A stretch of DNA of 64,000 nt, from NCBI GenBank assembly GCA_036245525.1, contig BTPG01000006.1, positions 72,919,026 through 72,983,025 on the forward strand, in the 5' to 3' direction. The notes below the pieces were generated by a model that saw only the letters and a list, made by a program, of their open reading frames with translations, ran no database searches and had not been told where the DNA came from. Origin of the DNA: Semisulcospira habei. Taxonomy: Eukaryota; Mollusca; Gastropoda; Semisulcospiridae. The position numbers and the translations under genes are program-made. How positions within the stretch are numbered: the stretch's first letter is position 1; the number at the start of each line of letters is the position of its first letter. Below, piece after piece: positions 41,397 to 52,695 of the stretch.

Positions 41397-41802
41397 TCCT
41401 TTCTTCTTCTTTGTTTATAGACATGATACGCTTCATGTTCTCACTTTTCGCTAGTTTTTTCTGCTTCCCATCTAGCCTTCAAATCGGTGTTTTTTTTTCC
41501 TGTTTTCCAGCTTGTTGTTGATAGTACACAAAATATCCTACCTACCTAAATGTTAGATATGTGTGCACGTACGTGTGCATGTGTATGTACAAAAGTGCGC
41601 ATGTGCACGAGTACATGTATATGTGTGTTTGTGTGTGTGTGTGTGTGTGTGTTGTTATTATTACTAATATTAGTTAGTTTTTGTTATTTGGTTGATGTCT
41701 TTTCTTTTTTAAAGTAGCTTAGCAAGGACAGATTGTAAGAAAGGCCTGCGCGCCTAATATCTCAATCCTTGGAAAATTAAGTTTCGTTTGTTCGTTCGTT
41801 CG

Positions 41803-41809
<7 letters not shown>
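39700..41809 (+). mobile_element. CR1-group LINE fragment, 5' truncated
   Basis: Runs from the end of the endonuclease-RT linker (GAGGAGTTTAATAACCACTT) through the RT to a 3' UTR containing GT repeats (41628-41652), AGCAAGGACAGATTGTAAGA and a (TTCG)n tail (41786-41809). Confidence 0.8.
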
Positions 41810-41875
<66 letters not shown>

Positions 41876-41892
41876 TCTCTCTCTCACACACA

Positions 41893-41923
<31 letters not shown>

Positions 41924-42003
41924 CCACACACAAACACACACACACTCACGGACGGACGCACGCACGCACACACACACACACAACACACACACACACACAC
42001 ACA
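41810..42003. repeat. (CT)n then (CA)n microsatellite
   Basis: CT to about 41885, then CA with CCACA and GGACG interruptions, ending near 42003. Confidence 0.95.
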
Positions 42004-42646
<643 letters not shown>

Positions 42647-42703
42647 AATGAATCAATGAATCAATGAATCATAGAATCTTTATTTTACAACGGTGAAGAC
42701 ATA

Positions 42704-42727
42704 GTCACAGTCAGTGACTATGTCATT
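42704..42727 (-). ncRNA. 3' UTR stem-loop of the CR1-group LINE
   Basis: GACATAGTCACAGTCAGTGACTATGTC forms a near-perfect hairpin (10-bp stem GACATAGTCA/TGACTATGTC), about 35 nt from the 3' end of the element. LINE reverse transcriptases often recognise such terminal hairpins in their RNA (known for the class, inferred here). Confidence 0.5.
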
Positions 42728-42874
42728 TTTCGCACCTGCCGTTGCTACAACTACGACTAACTAAGTACAAAATATACATAAAACAGGGACGTCAAAGCAC
42801 AGTGGTACAAAATATATAGTCCACTAAACACAAACACGCGCATACGCCGCGCACAAACGTACTCACGCGTCCAA

Positions 42875-42948
<74 letters not shown>

Positions 42949-43028
42949 GCGCACACACACAAACACACATACACATGATTGTTAGAATATACACGTACAT
43001 TCTTGTGTCTACGAATAACTAGATATAA

Positions 43029-45060
43029 TTATTTTAGTAATGTCAGATACCTGTAAAGACTTGCCTTGAAACGAGATAGGGTCGGAGTGGCTTTAACGTG
43101 ATGTGGGAGTGAGTTCCACAGTGTGGAACCCGCAAATGACAAAGTAGATTAAAATATATCTATTCGGCGTTTTGGAACAATATAATGACCCCTCATGTTC
43201 CCATAGCAGGAATCTGATTTTTTAAACAACTCTTTTAGATATTCTGGAGCGCTATGGTTCCACACTTTAAACATCAGTACCCCTTTGTTATATTTAAAAT
43301 GATTTTGAAGGGGCAGGAATCCAGCTATACTGAGTTTTTCCTCGGTCGTCAAATGCGGGTCAGGAAGAATTAATTTTGCCATTCTCCTATGTAAAGAATT
43401 TAGTCTTTTTAAGTGGACATCACTGCAACAATCCCATAACCGTCGATGCGAAGTTTATTTGTGACATGATGTGTGCATTACTGAACAATTTTCTGGTTTC
43501 ACTATCTGTGTAATACTTTAATTTCGATAACATAAAGACATTTCTCGAGACTGTTTTACAGACATTGTCAATGTGCATCTGCCACCTCAGCTGATTATCA
43601 ATTGTGACCCCCAATAGACGATGTTCGGCTACCTGTTCTATGATGTCGTCGCCGAGTGATAGATTAAGCTTTTGGCGTGTTGCAATAATCATAGATTTTG
43701 TTTTAATAGGATGCAGAATCATTGAGTTGACTTTACACCATGCTGATATATCGTCGAGACTTTTTTGAAGGCCGTTTTCAACTTCACGTATGTCTTTGTT
43801 AGCTGTGTGGATTGAGGTATCCGATCGGCGAACATATCACACTGTGTTGCTTCGTATGTGAGACTTAGAGGCAGGTTATTGATGTAAATACAAAATAAAA
43901 GAGGACCTAAGATTGACCCCTGCGGAACCCCGAGTTTAACATCTTTAGTAGAAGAGTAGGCTCCATTAGCAATTACTATTTGTTTTCTGTTTTCGAGGTA
44001 TGACATAAAAAAGGAAACAGCCATGTCGTTTCGAAGATAATGCTTAAGTTTGGAAATCAATATTGTATGGTTCACTAAGTCGAAAGCCTTTTTAAACTCA
44101 AGATAAATTACACCGGTCAGCTGCAAATTATTCATATTTGAAAGCCATGTGTCTGTTAATCTGCTCAGAGCCGTATGACATGAGTGCCGAGGGCGAAATC
44201 CTGACTGAGACGAATGTAGCAACCTTCGCGATTCTAAGTAGTCAGACAGGTGTTTATACTGACAGCAGAGAAATGGGTCTATAGTTGTTAGGGTCAGTAC
44301 GATCTTTTGATTTTGGCAGTGGAACGACTTTTGCAACTTTGAGGTCTGTATGGAATACATTCTTTTGAATACATAAGTTGTAAATATAAGTAAGGGTCTC
44401 TATGATGTATGGTACAGACAACTTTAATATTTGTGGGTTGATATCATCATGGCCGGAGGACTTCTTATTAGCTAGGTCACTAATTAGTTTGCCCACTTCG
44501 TGCACAGCAAGTATGGGGATATTAAATGGTAGAGTGCCAGTTGTTTTTCTGTTGCAGAAATTAACTAAGTAATCGGGGCATATGTCAGCCTCTGTATCAC
44601 GACTAGGAGTAGTTATCAAATCCGCAACAGACAAAAAATGTTCGTTGAATGTGTCGGCGGAGAGATTACTGGGGATGGTTGTTGACCTACTGCTATTGCC
44701 TCGAGTGATCGAATTCAGTACCCGCCACACTGCTGACACATCTTTGTTGTCCTTGACAGTGTTGCGGATACAGTCTTTCCTCGCGGCTCGCACCATTGAC
44801 CTCACACGGTTTCGCTGCTGTTTAAATTCATCAAAGTTCTTTTCTCTTTTTAGGTCATTTCGCACCGACATGGCATGCATTATTTCTTTTGTCAGCCAAG
44901 GGGGAAGTATCTCACTCTTTACTCTTTTTGTTCTAATCGGCGCATGTCTGTCTAATACTCTAAGGAATAATCTGTACCAAGTGGACAGCGCAATATCTGA
45001 ATCATCTGTGAGAAGGACATCGTCAAAAGGAGTGTTATTAAGGTCGTGTAGAAACTCATT
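43029..45060 (-). pseudogene. CR1-group reverse transcriptase
   Basis: Reads NEFLHDLNNTPFDDVLL, linker LPPWLTKEIMHAM, LAVHEVGKLISDLANKKSSG, NNYRPISLLSV. A frameshift at about 44260 follows, then QSGFRPRHSCHTALSRL, FKKAFDLVNHTIL, LGVPQGSILGPLLF. The catalytic block reads FAD then goes out of frame (FADRIPQ, about 43825) because of a small indel at the second Asp. The sequence continues in other frames to RFKASLYRYLTLL and a stop at 43029. An extra in-frame TAA lies near 43150. Confidence 0.83.
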
Positions 45061-45484
45061 AATAATAATAATAATAATAATAATCGCATTAAATAGGCGC
45101 TTTATCCCAATTGAAAATCGGCTCAAAGCGCCGCCGCGAACTGAACCCAACAAGCACGCTCACGTGAATCACGCGCATTCACTCACACACTGTACATAAA
45201 CACAGAACATTCACGTGGTGCTAAGGGCAAGCTCAAGCGAGCTACTGTAGGTTTTGGAAATTCAGAATCGTTTGTATTTGAAATTTGATTAAGTGGGCTG
45301 AAACTGATACCAAAGTCGTGGGGGAGGAAGAGCCGGAGTACCCGGAGAAAGAACCCCCGACGGTCCGCCCGAATTAATGGTGACACTTACTAGAGGAGAA
45401 AAATCCGACGCCGGAACCCGTAATCGAACCTCGCACCTTTAGCATTGGTGGCAGGCGCCTTAACCACTGCGCCACGGACCGCCC
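45061..45484 (-). mobile_element. tRNA-derived SINE, copy 3, best preserved
   Basis: Minus strand: head GGGCGGTCCGTGGCGCAGTG, A box TGGCGCAGTGG, B box GGTTCGATTAC (45420-45430), body TTCTTTCTCCGGGTACTCCG, conserved CACGTGAATGTTCTGTG. The tail is GGCGGCGCTTTGAGCCGAT, TTGGGATAAAGCGCCTATTT, (ATT)n. It interrupts the LINE between SFRHFSRN and NEFLHDLNN. A short TAATG is present at both junctions. Confidence 0.9.
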
Positions 45485-46301
45485 CATTACGACTGAAATG
45501 CCTAAACGACCAGTAGGTTGTTGTGGTATGACGATGTTTCTTTAATTTGGGGAGTTTTGTAGACCAGCAACAAATCACGGGGCAGTGGTCACTAACACTA
45601 AGATCTGAGACACTAACATCGGACACCGCCTGTGGTTTGTTTGTATAGACGTGGTCAATGAGCGAAGAGCTCGCGGCGGTAATTCTGGTGGAGGATTTAA
45701 CTAGCTGTACTAGGCCAAATAAAGAAAATGTAGTGTCCCATGATGGATGGGGTTTAAGCATATCTATATTAAAGTCACCAAGAAGAATGACGTCATTTTG
45801 CCCTTTATACACTTTGTCTAGGTTAGTAGTAAAAATTATCATACCACTCGAAGTTAGACGCCGGATTGCGGTAAAGAAAACCAACAAATGACGGTGAGCA
45901 GTACGGGCTTTTGACCTCAATCCACACACACTCTACTTCAGCCGTTTCTAAGTCTTTACGCCTACGGACTAAGTGTTCGATAGAGTGATGAACGTATACA
46001 GCAATGCCTGTTTGACCGTGACAGGAGACATCTCTTCTCATGATATTAAATTAGGAATTTTCACGGCATCATCACTGATATTTGAATTTAGGCGTGACTC
46101 GGTAAGGCCGAAAATGTCGAACGGCGTGGGACTGTTAAGAAACGCCGATAGGTCAGATACCTTATTATAAAGATGGAAAACTTTGAGGTGACCCACTCGT
46201 AATTTATGTTCTTTTTGTTTGCCTCTAGCCATGAGTATTTCGCTAACAGCTGTATTTTGTTTCACAATAAAATAGCAACTGCAATAGCGGTGGTTGAGCA
46301 A
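45485..46301 (-). pseudogene. CR1-group LINE endonuclease domain
   Basis: HKLRVGHLKVFHLYNKVSDL, FGLTESRLNS (Glu of motif II), then a frame change near 46040: GQTGIAVYVHHSIEHLVRR, IGFLYRNP-like FVGFLYRNPASNFEWYDNF. After another change near 45850: LLGDFNIDMLKPHPSW, SLIDHVYTNKP and SDHCPVICCW. It ends at the SINE. At least two frameshifts. Confidence 0.8.
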
Positions 46302-46905
46302 ACGTCAATCAAAGATGGAAAGCCAATGTAAAGAGAGAAAAAAATCAAAGAAAACAATAACGTGTGAAGACAAAAATTAATGTGATAATCAAACGTTCAG
46401 GGATTACAAGAGCTGAGCGTTGCGAAAAAAACTCTCCTACATCTGAAGTGTATACGGGAAGTATCAATGTACGCTACCCTGAAGGAGCAATGTCAAAATA
46501 CTCCACGTCTGTTTAGGAATTGTTTGTGTAGCCGCGGATAAATACATGCAACGACGACGAAAACAGAACTTACCCCGCGGAGCACTCACAATAAAACAAA
46601 TCGCTGTAAATAAAACAGTCCATCAGTGTTCACAGTCAAATTTCCTGCAATGTCTATAGTACGGCTTAATAAACGCCGATTCAGGTGAGAACGCTTAAAT
46701 AAAGCTTCGACACGGAGGTGCTCAGTGGAATGTAAGCAACGCAGCGTTCACTCAAGACACTCAGTCTAGTCCGCAAAGAATGTGAGAGAAGTCCCGAAGT
46801 CCGGGCAAGTCAGTCGTATATCAACAGAAGCAATGAAGATACGGCACCATACACACTTTTATCATGCAGTACTAAAGGTACTAATTTACACTCGTGAGTG
46901 TAACC

Positions 46906-46972
46906 TGCATGAGGCATCTATCCTTACGAGCACATGCACCTGCAGGAGCTCATGAGGATCTATGTCTCTTGC
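46906..46972. repeat. family A foldback
   Basis: GCATGAGGCATCTATCCTTA and GCTCATGAGGATCTATGTCT, drifted left arm. Confidence 0.7.
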
Positions 46973-47003
46973 ATTTGAGGCTTGTAGATGGCATGTGGTA
47001 TTT

Positions 47004-47035
47004 AGAGAGAGAGAGAGAGAGAGAGAGAGCCAGAG

Positions 47036-47119
<84 letters not shown>
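47004..47119. repeat. (AG)n microsatellite
   Basis: About 116 bp with one CCAGAGCC interruption. Confidence 0.96.
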
Positions 47120-47124
<5 letters not shown>

Positions 47125-47520
47125 GTAATTCGCACTAAGGTAAGGTATTTGGATGTATGTTCTTTAAGCGCTCCTGCCAACTTCGGCAGCCCAAGAAAAT
47201 ATATGCCTCTTGCACTAATCCTGACCTTGAAAACTAAGAAACTCATAAAGAACTCCTCCAAGTGCTTCCTGCGTCCTTTCTGTCAAAGGCATTCCTGCGC
47301 ATGCATAGTTTTAAACCTAATGCATGAGAATCGTTGCATAAATAGAGAAACTGAGTCAGACGCTTTCCATAATTTCAAAACTTTGGATCGATTGGACTTT
47401 TTGCTCCTGTCGCAATATAGATGCATTGAATTAAGGCTGATCGACCACAAAAAATTCAGAAATATTTTTGGCACACTGACACTGTAAGAAGCAACAAGTC
47501 GTGTTGTGCAAGAAAGTATG
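47120..47520. other. intron sequence with a family A relic
   Basis: A weak family A right arm (AAGAAAATATATGCCTCTTGC, about 47194-47214). The open frame across this region is a repeat-extended artefact. Confidence 0.4.
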
Positions 47521-47586
47521 TTCTGGTCTGTGATTTTGTACCTTACGGCCGATAGGCTGTAAGGTCCAAAATCACAGACCAGCACA
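47521..47586. repeat. family G foldback
   Basis: TTCTGGTCTGTGATTTTGTA, CCTTACGGCC, loop GATA, GGCTGTAAGG, TCCAAAATCACAGACCAGCA. Confidence 0.85.
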
Positions 47587-47810
47587 CAAGATAAGGGACC
47601 GATGACGTACTATAGTGACGTACTCGAAACGTAACGAAGCTCAAAAGGGCAGGACACGACCTCAAAGAAAGTGCTTGAAAAGTCTTACAGTTAACCCCGG
47701 ATGATTACACCGAAGTCTGAGGATATAACTGAGGCCAAATTTACAAGAAAGGCGCATAAATTCTCATGGGCAACTGCAGCGGCTTGTTAGAATCTGTTCC
47801 TTTTTGCTAA

Positions 47811-48069
47811 CTATAAAGACATTGCGTGCGAAAATCGCCGCGTTAGCCCCGCAAAATTAAGCCTTGGTCTCAGTGTGCATATAAGGCAAATCCTTATCGG
47901 GGCTTGAAGAGGAATAATTACTCATGCCCCCTCCTCGCCGACGACAATCTATGTCCTTTGCAAAATGCAAATGGACGGGGTTAGAGCTGAGGAGGCTGAG
48001 AAGGCTTGATGCGCTTTTGTGATTTGAAGCTGAAGACCTTGAGGTTACAATTATTCCCAGTATAACCAT
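47811..48069. other. intron sequence, decayed family A traces
   Basis: AAGGCGCATAAATTCTCATG (about 47751) and CTTGTTAGAATCTGTTCCTT belong to a worn family A copy just upstream. The rest is unrecognised. Confidence 0.4.
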
Positions 48070-48174
48070 TCCAGTGAGCGAAAGCCCATCGTGACGATGA
48101 CTGCCGCAGTTGGCCCGCGCTCGGCGCGGGCCAACTGCGGCCGTCATCGGCACGATGGGCTTTTGCATACTGGG
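48070..48174. repeat. family F foldback
   Basis: CCAGTGAGCGAAAGCCCATC, GTGACGATGACTGCCGCAGT, TGGCCCGCGC, loop TCG, then the inverse to GCATACTGGG. Confidence 0.85.
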
Positions 48175-48272
48175 TTCCCTTTCAGTTTCTATAGTTCCCA
48201 TTATAAACCATCCTTCCCAGTGTCGTCGAACAGTTTGAAGTAGCCTGCTGTGCAGTTTGGTCAAGCCGCGGA

Positions 48273-48312
48273 AGACGGATCGACCGTGATAGTTCAAAGG
48301 TAGCTTCTGATT
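48273..48312. repeat. family B left tip
   Basis: GACGGATCGACCGTGATAGT, TCAAAGGTAGCTTCTGA. Confidence 0.5.
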
Positions 48313-48892
48313 TGTTTGGAGAGAGGAGTGCCTGGGACTATCCAAGGCCCATCCATCCACCTCCCCCCTTACAATCTCTCTTGGAAAACGAGACTTTTTC
48401 ATTCTAAAATATTGAAGATGGACAGTTTTATCCACTCTTTACAGGAAGTGTGGGTGGTAGGAGTAAAGGAATTAATCCATAACATTTTTTTGGTGAGACT
48501 TTTCTTGTCAATTAGTCTGTCACATGTAAAGCAAAGAAAAAAACGTATCTGCGAAAGATCGCGTCACAACTGATTTGATCTTCGGCTCATAGAGTTTAGC
48601 TTTTTATCCAGTATTCATTCTTTAAAATACTGTAAAAAATGCTTCGGCAGTTCGACAATTTTCTGTTTTGTTCTCGTCCTTCGTTTCCCGGTTATGTCTG
48701 TTTCCGAAGGCGGTTATATGTGAGGTTTCGTTTGAAATGAACGACTCCCACAAAACGATCGACAGCGATGTCTTGTCGGACTCCCAGCTTCTCTACCAAA
48801 AGCGTCCATATGTCTTCCACCATTCTGATGCATGGTGTCTTTTCACAAGTTTGTATCACTTTTACTAGTTATTTTCGAGCATGTACGGTATA
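48313..48892. other. intron sequence without recognised features
   Basis: A family I-like arm (AAAACGAGACTTTTTCATTC, about 48384). No gene or repeat otherwise. Confidence 0.45.
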
Positions 48893-48972
48893 TGCGCTGG
48901 TCTGTGATTTTGGACCCTAACACGAGTGTACTCGCTCCATCTGTAAGGCTCATTTCAGACGGACATGCCGTA
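48893..48972. repeat. composite foldback, family G left arm with family C-like end
   Basis: GCGCTGGTCTGTGATTTTGG, ACCCTAACACGAG, TGTACTCGCTCCATCTGTAA, CATTTCAGACGGACATGCCG. Complements the 36604-36762 copy. Confidence 0.65.
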
Positions 48973-49133
48973 CGAATATGCGACTCTGTGCGAAGAACTG
49001 CACATCGCTACATATGGCTAAATACTGGGTCACGGATGAATCGGGCTGTGAACAGTACTAGAAACAGATTAAACAAAAGAAACGAAAATATACGAACAAA
49101 GGAACAAAGGAAGAAAGTAAGAAATCTGACTAC

Positions 49134-49349
49134 CGTGACTCCCTGGATGCATGTGTCGTTGAGAGCCTCTCCCACCCTGTACCCGCGCAGCAATTGCTCA
49201 AGGGTGGTGTAATTCGTGTCGTTCTTCGGGTCGAGGAGTTTCTGGATCGCTTCAGCTATGACCCAGATTCCGTCATAGGCATAGCCGTGGTACACGCTGT
49301 ACTCCGATCCACGCTTAGCGTCATACAGATGCATGTACTCCTTGGGGGT
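49134..49349 (-). CDS. GABBR2: GABA-B receptor exon: flytrap second lobe, YDGIW block
   Basis: 216 nt, 72 codons, phase 0. Reads TPKEYMHLYDAKRG, YSVYHGYAYDGIWVIAEAIQ, LLDPKNDTNYTTLEQLL, RVGEALNDTCIQGVT. HGYAYDGIWVIA is the most diagnostic block for a subunit-2-type flytrap. Three possible N-glycosylation sites are visible (NDT, NYT, NDT). Acceptor TTTCCATCAG, donor ACG|GTAGTC (non-consensus +5). The following intron is the largest in the window (14.2 kb). Confidence 0.95.
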
Positions 49350-49528
49350 CTGATGGAAAACAAGATTCACTGTGTATTTTTCTTGTTCTTTTAAGTCTAA
49401 TAATTAGTTAGAAGTGGAGAAAATAAAGGTACGAACCGGCTCTACCAAGTTGCAACCCAGAACGAAGTTGGTACAATGTCTATTTAATAATTTTCGAATT
49501 CGAGAAAAAACCGAGCAGGATCAACATT

Positions 49529-49765
49529 GCAAGAGACATAGATCATCACAAGCCACCTCAGTTGCGGGACCTCATGACGATCTATGTCGCTTACTGAAAC
49601 CATTTTGTATCCAAGTTCCTTTTAAGACTGTTGACCTTTACCTCTTGCTGGTTTTTTGTTTTGTTTTGTCTCATATTCATGTTCCCTGGATTGCCGGAAT
49701 TAGCGCGTGTTCAAATTGCCCTGCTTTCCACGATATAATTTTGTCACTAGCAATGAAGCGTTTAA
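49529..49765. repeat. family A foldback with right flank ending in TTAA
   Basis: Core 49529-49592 (GCAAGAGACATAGATCATCA and inverse). The flank ends CACTAGCAATGAAGCG-TTTAA (49762-49765). The TTAA is shared with the next element. All within a 620-bp intron of the receptor. Confidence 0.72.
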
Positions 49766-49808
49766 CTCATTCGAGACGTCCGGAGGCGGTACGTCTCGAA
49801 TGAGTGAA
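49762..49808. repeat. family C foldback, shortened
   Basis: TTAA-CTCATTCGAGACGT, CCGGAGGCGGT, ACGTCTCGAATGAG-TGAA. The central GGATACGCGGC arms are deleted. Confidence 0.85.
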
Positions 49809-49819
49809 ACCGCCAACAG

Positions 49820-49960
49820 GGTGGGGTGTGGTGGTGGTGGTGGTGGGGGGGGGGGGGGTGAGTCCAAACCCATGGCAACGGTCCCCCCTCCTCGCCCTTC
49901 CCCTCCCCCATCCCCCATCCCTCGCCAGACCCTGCCCCATGCTAAAGGCTGTGTAAACGT
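49820..49960. repeat. G-rich then C-rich tract in a short intron
   Basis: GGTGGTGGTGGTGG and G12 (about 49826-49858) followed by CCCCTCCTCGCCCTTCCCCT. In transcript sense this is a C-rich then purine-rich stretch just after the donor of the preceding exon. Confidence 0.85.
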
Positions 49961-49969
49961 GCGGCTTAC

Positions 49970-50161
49970 GTGTCCCGATATCGTCTTCGCTGTGTCTGTG
50001 GACAGCGGCAGGATGCCCGTAGCGAGGTAGCCGTCCAGGGTCTCATTCAACTCCTCCGGCGTGCAGGGCACTGAGCTGTCCTGGTGCCGCCACCAGTCCG
50101 CGGAATACGTGCCCAGGATGATCCACTGGTGTCGTGGGCCGTACATTGCCTGCTGGCGGGC
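49970..50161 (-). CDS. GABBR2: GABA-B receptor exon: flytrap second lobe, QWII block
   Basis: 192 nt, 64 codons, phase 0. Reads ARQQAMYGPRHQWIILGTYS, ADWWRHQDSSVPCTPEEL, NETLDGYLATGILPLST and AKTISGH. MYG..YQWII.G.Y...WW and the KTISG terminus are family signatures. NET is a possible glycosylation site. Acceptor CAAGACAG, donor CAC|GTAAGC (strong). Confidence 0.95.
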
Positions 50162-50246
50162 CTGTCTTGAACGAGAACATGACACACTGAGACACGCGTA
50201 CGTAGGCCTACGCTACTCTGTAATAGACTTCCTGTACTTTTCGCTG

Positions 50247-50372
50247 GGGTACGCCCCAGACAGACCTAGACGAGCACTTCTATTCAAATATTATGCTTCC
50301 CGTGCGCCACAAGTATATTTCTATTCAAATGAGATGCTACGCATCTCATTTAATTAGAAATATACTTGTCAT
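50247..50372. repeat. family K foldback
   Basis: GGGGTACGCCCCAG, then TTCTATTCAAATATTATGC, then a complete inner palindrome ATTTCTATTCAAATGAGATG/CATCTCATTTAATTAGAAAT. Further right, GGGAGTGCTCCCGCAAACGG matches the downstream flank of the 10.9 kb copy. Confidence 0.75.
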
Positions 50373-51059
50373 GTATGGTTCTGGGTGGTAAAATTAGAGG
50401 AGATTTCGAAAGCACAGTCTGCTTCAGCTGGCGCTGAACGGGTGAATCTATGAGCAGCAAAGTGCATGCAATATGTGCATTACTGTTAAATTGTTAGCAC
50501 TACCTGATTGGGTCTACCAAGGGAGTGCTCCCGCAAACGGTACGGGTTTACGTTTCAGTTGTGCAAGAATTAAAATAATGTTATAAGTGATATGTGTTAA
50601 ACGTGTAATTTTTTAAAAGTTAAATACACTAAATACACATAGCTCATGGCCGATACACTAACTCCACAGTGGCACGAATACACATCATGATTCTGCACGA
50701 ACAATACAAGCATCTTTTAGTTCCGTATACACAGGCAATTAATCAAGCACGCGATCACGCGATCACGCAAGCACGCAAACATTCACCGCGCACGCACGCA
50801 CACACGCATGCACGCATGGACGCACGCACGCGCGCACGCACACACGACCATCTAGCTACAGATACACTAGCTGGTTAGTTCGGGGTATAACGTCCACGGC
50901 ACCGAAGTGATAATGGACGGCTCTGACGGGCGGGTTATGGGGGACAGGGAAATCTATTGCCTATGTAGTACGACCTGAACACTGATCAACTCAGGCGCAC
51001 TCAAACTGTGCCATTTTGTTTTACCAGGACCTTTCAACGGACATGCTATTGAACAAGCC
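50373..51059. other. intron sequence with GCAC repeats
   Basis: A degenerate GCACGCAC/GATCACGC tract at 50745-50850. The rest is unrecognised. Confidence 0.5.
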
Positions 51060-51180
51060 CGTCTTTTCCCCCTGAATTGCGAGTTAAGCTACCGAGGCCG
51101 GGACGGGGATTGGACACAAGACCCGGCGATTCCCTTCGCTCTTCTGCTCCGACGCTTAACCGCCTGAGCTATTTCGGACT
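51060..51180 (-). mobile_element. possible tRNA-like SINE head, second type
   Basis: Minus strand: GTCCGAAATAGCTCAGGCGG, TTAAGCGTCGGAGC, then GTCCAATCCCCGTCCCGGCC. TAGCTCAGGCGG resembles an A box and TGTCCAATCC a worn B box. It differs from the SINE at 45061. Confidence 0.4.
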
Positions 51181-51213
51181 CTATACACTCGCTCTTGCAC
51201 AGCAAGAAATATA

Positions 51214-51315
51214 TACTGACGAGCCAAAAAGGAATGTGACGTCATTCGAATCATCGGAAACACGCCAGTGGTTCCGATGAGTCGAATGATGTCGCATTTC
51301 TTTGGCTCGTCAGTA
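51214..51315. repeat. family E foldback next to a 5' splice site
   Basis: TA-CTGACGAGCCAAAAAGGAAT, TCGAATCATCGGAAACAC, loop, CCGATGAGTCGAATGATG, TTCTTTGGCTCGTCAG-TA. It lies 30 nt downstream of the exon donor at 51345. GAGCCAAA/TTTGGCTC is changed in both arms. Confidence 0.88.
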
Positions 51316-51345
51316 TACATCCTGCTACACACACTGTGTACTCAC

Positions 51346-51411
51346 GCTGCAGAACACCTTCCTCGCCTTGTTCTCGTCAAAGTTACCCACAATCACCCGT
51401 ACACCCCGCGC
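51346..51411 (-). CDS. GABBR2: GABA-B receptor exon: short flytrap strand exon
   Basis: 66 nt, 22 codons, phase 0. Reads ARGVRVIVGNFDENKARKVF then CS. The pattern VRII.G.FDE..A.KVFC is conserved in GABA-B flytraps. Acceptor TTTTATTAG, donor CAGC|GTGAGT (strong). Confidence 0.93.
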
Positions 51412-51485
51412 CTAATAAAAGAAAGAAAAGAGGACATAAGATAAAATGATGAAATACAGCGCAACCTCAGTATATTACACGCACC

Positions 51486-51604
51486 AGGGGTCAGTTGCAT
51501 GAGCGAGCTTAGTCCTGCACCAGCCACTAATCATGCAAACTTAGTCCTTAGTCCCTTGCTTAGTGGCTGGTGCAGGACTAAGCTCCCTCATGCAACTGAC
51601 ACTT
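51486..51604. repeat. family H foldback
   Basis: AGGGGTCAGTTGCATGAGCG, AGCTTAGTCCTGCACCAGCC and the inverse to CCTCATGCAACTGAC. The loop region carries ATCATGCAAACTTAGTCC. Confidence 0.85.
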
Positions 51605-51649
51605 GTGCATCGCGATACCGGATTTAAAGCGAACAGGTCTCTAACCCTG

Positions 51650-51744
51650 GGGCCGGCTGCATGAGTGAGCTTGCAACTTGTCCCAGAGCACCTTGCTTAG
51701 TGGCTGGCGCGGGATTTAAGCTCTCTCTCGTGCAACTAGCCCCA
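51650..51744. repeat. family H foldback, decayed
   Basis: GGGGCCGGCTGCATGAGTGA, CACCTTGCTTAGTGGCTGGC, GTGCAACTAGCCCC. Lies 45 bp from the previous copy. Confidence 0.75.
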
Positions 51745-52114
51745 GCGACCACAACATCTTCGGGTCGACGTGAGCCTTAGATGGCCAGCAGAGAGATATG
51801 GCGAAGTAATGCTGTGGGCCGAAGAAACTTACTGCTGCGAGCTTTAAAAAAACAACCCCAAAACAACAAAAAAACAAAACAAACAAAAAACAACCCAAAA
51901 ACATTTTTTATAACTTCTTATCACAAACCCTCGTAAAAACCAGCATCGGACGCGAAGATTGCTGTCAGATTTTATGGCTCTGAGGTATCGTGATAAACTG
52001 AGGCAGGTTTATACAGCACATGCAGGCTGTGAACGATTAGTTTTCGCCACAGTAGAGTGTAAAATGATGAAAACAAGGGGTGACAGTCGCTTGGTGTAAA
52101 ACCCTAACGTGTAA
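51745..52114. other. intron sequence with AAAC-rich tract
   Basis: AAAACAAC-rich at 51846-51905; otherwise unrecognised. Confidence 0.45.
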
Positions 52115-52350
52115 ATTGAACCCGCTCGGTGCCGGAAAAATTGGAGCACCATCCAGCTGCAAGAGGAAATAGATCCTCATGAGCCCCCGCAGTTGCGGGG
52201 GCTCTTGAGAATCTATGCCTCTTGCTGACACAACTTTGAATCCACGTCCCTGGGACAGCTATTTTTGTTGAAATTACAAAAAAAAAAAAATGCTGAGTTA
52301 TCGAAGATTGCATAAACACAATCTGCGTCAGTTGGCACTGAATGTGTTAA
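52115..52350. repeat. family A foldback, full unit
   Basis: TTGA-ACCCGCTCGGTGCCGG, core 52159-52225 (GCAAGAGGAAATAGATCCTC and inverse), right flank GTTGAAATTAC, ACAATCTGCGTCAGTTGGCACTGAATGTG-TTAA (52347-52350). Confidence 0.8.
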
Positions 52351-52631
52351 AGGCGTTGGGTTAATACCCAACTTTTTTTCTTCTAATCTCGACCAGGTGA
52401 ACGTCAGTTACCCACCTTGTGAACTGTTCAATTTTTTGTTTCCATTTGTAGTACGAATTAAGAAATTCCTCTAAAACTAGGATTCACTCAAGTTTAAGTC
52501 GTTTTGTCTGTTCGAACAATCAGCCGGACACAACCGAAATAGACTGCCACAAGACCATTTGGAGCCCTGACTACTGTCGACCAACGGTACAAAACAGGCG
52601 TTTCGTCGAGTGACAGTAAGACCACCCAACT

Positions 52632-52695
52632 GCAATAGGCAAAGAACCTCATGAGCCCACGCATATGCGGGGACTCATGAGGTTCTTGCCTCCTG
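52632..52695. repeat. family A foldback, CAAAGAAC variant
   Basis: GCAATAGGCAAAGAACCTCA and inverse GACTCATGAGGTTCTTGCCT. Confidence 0.75.
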
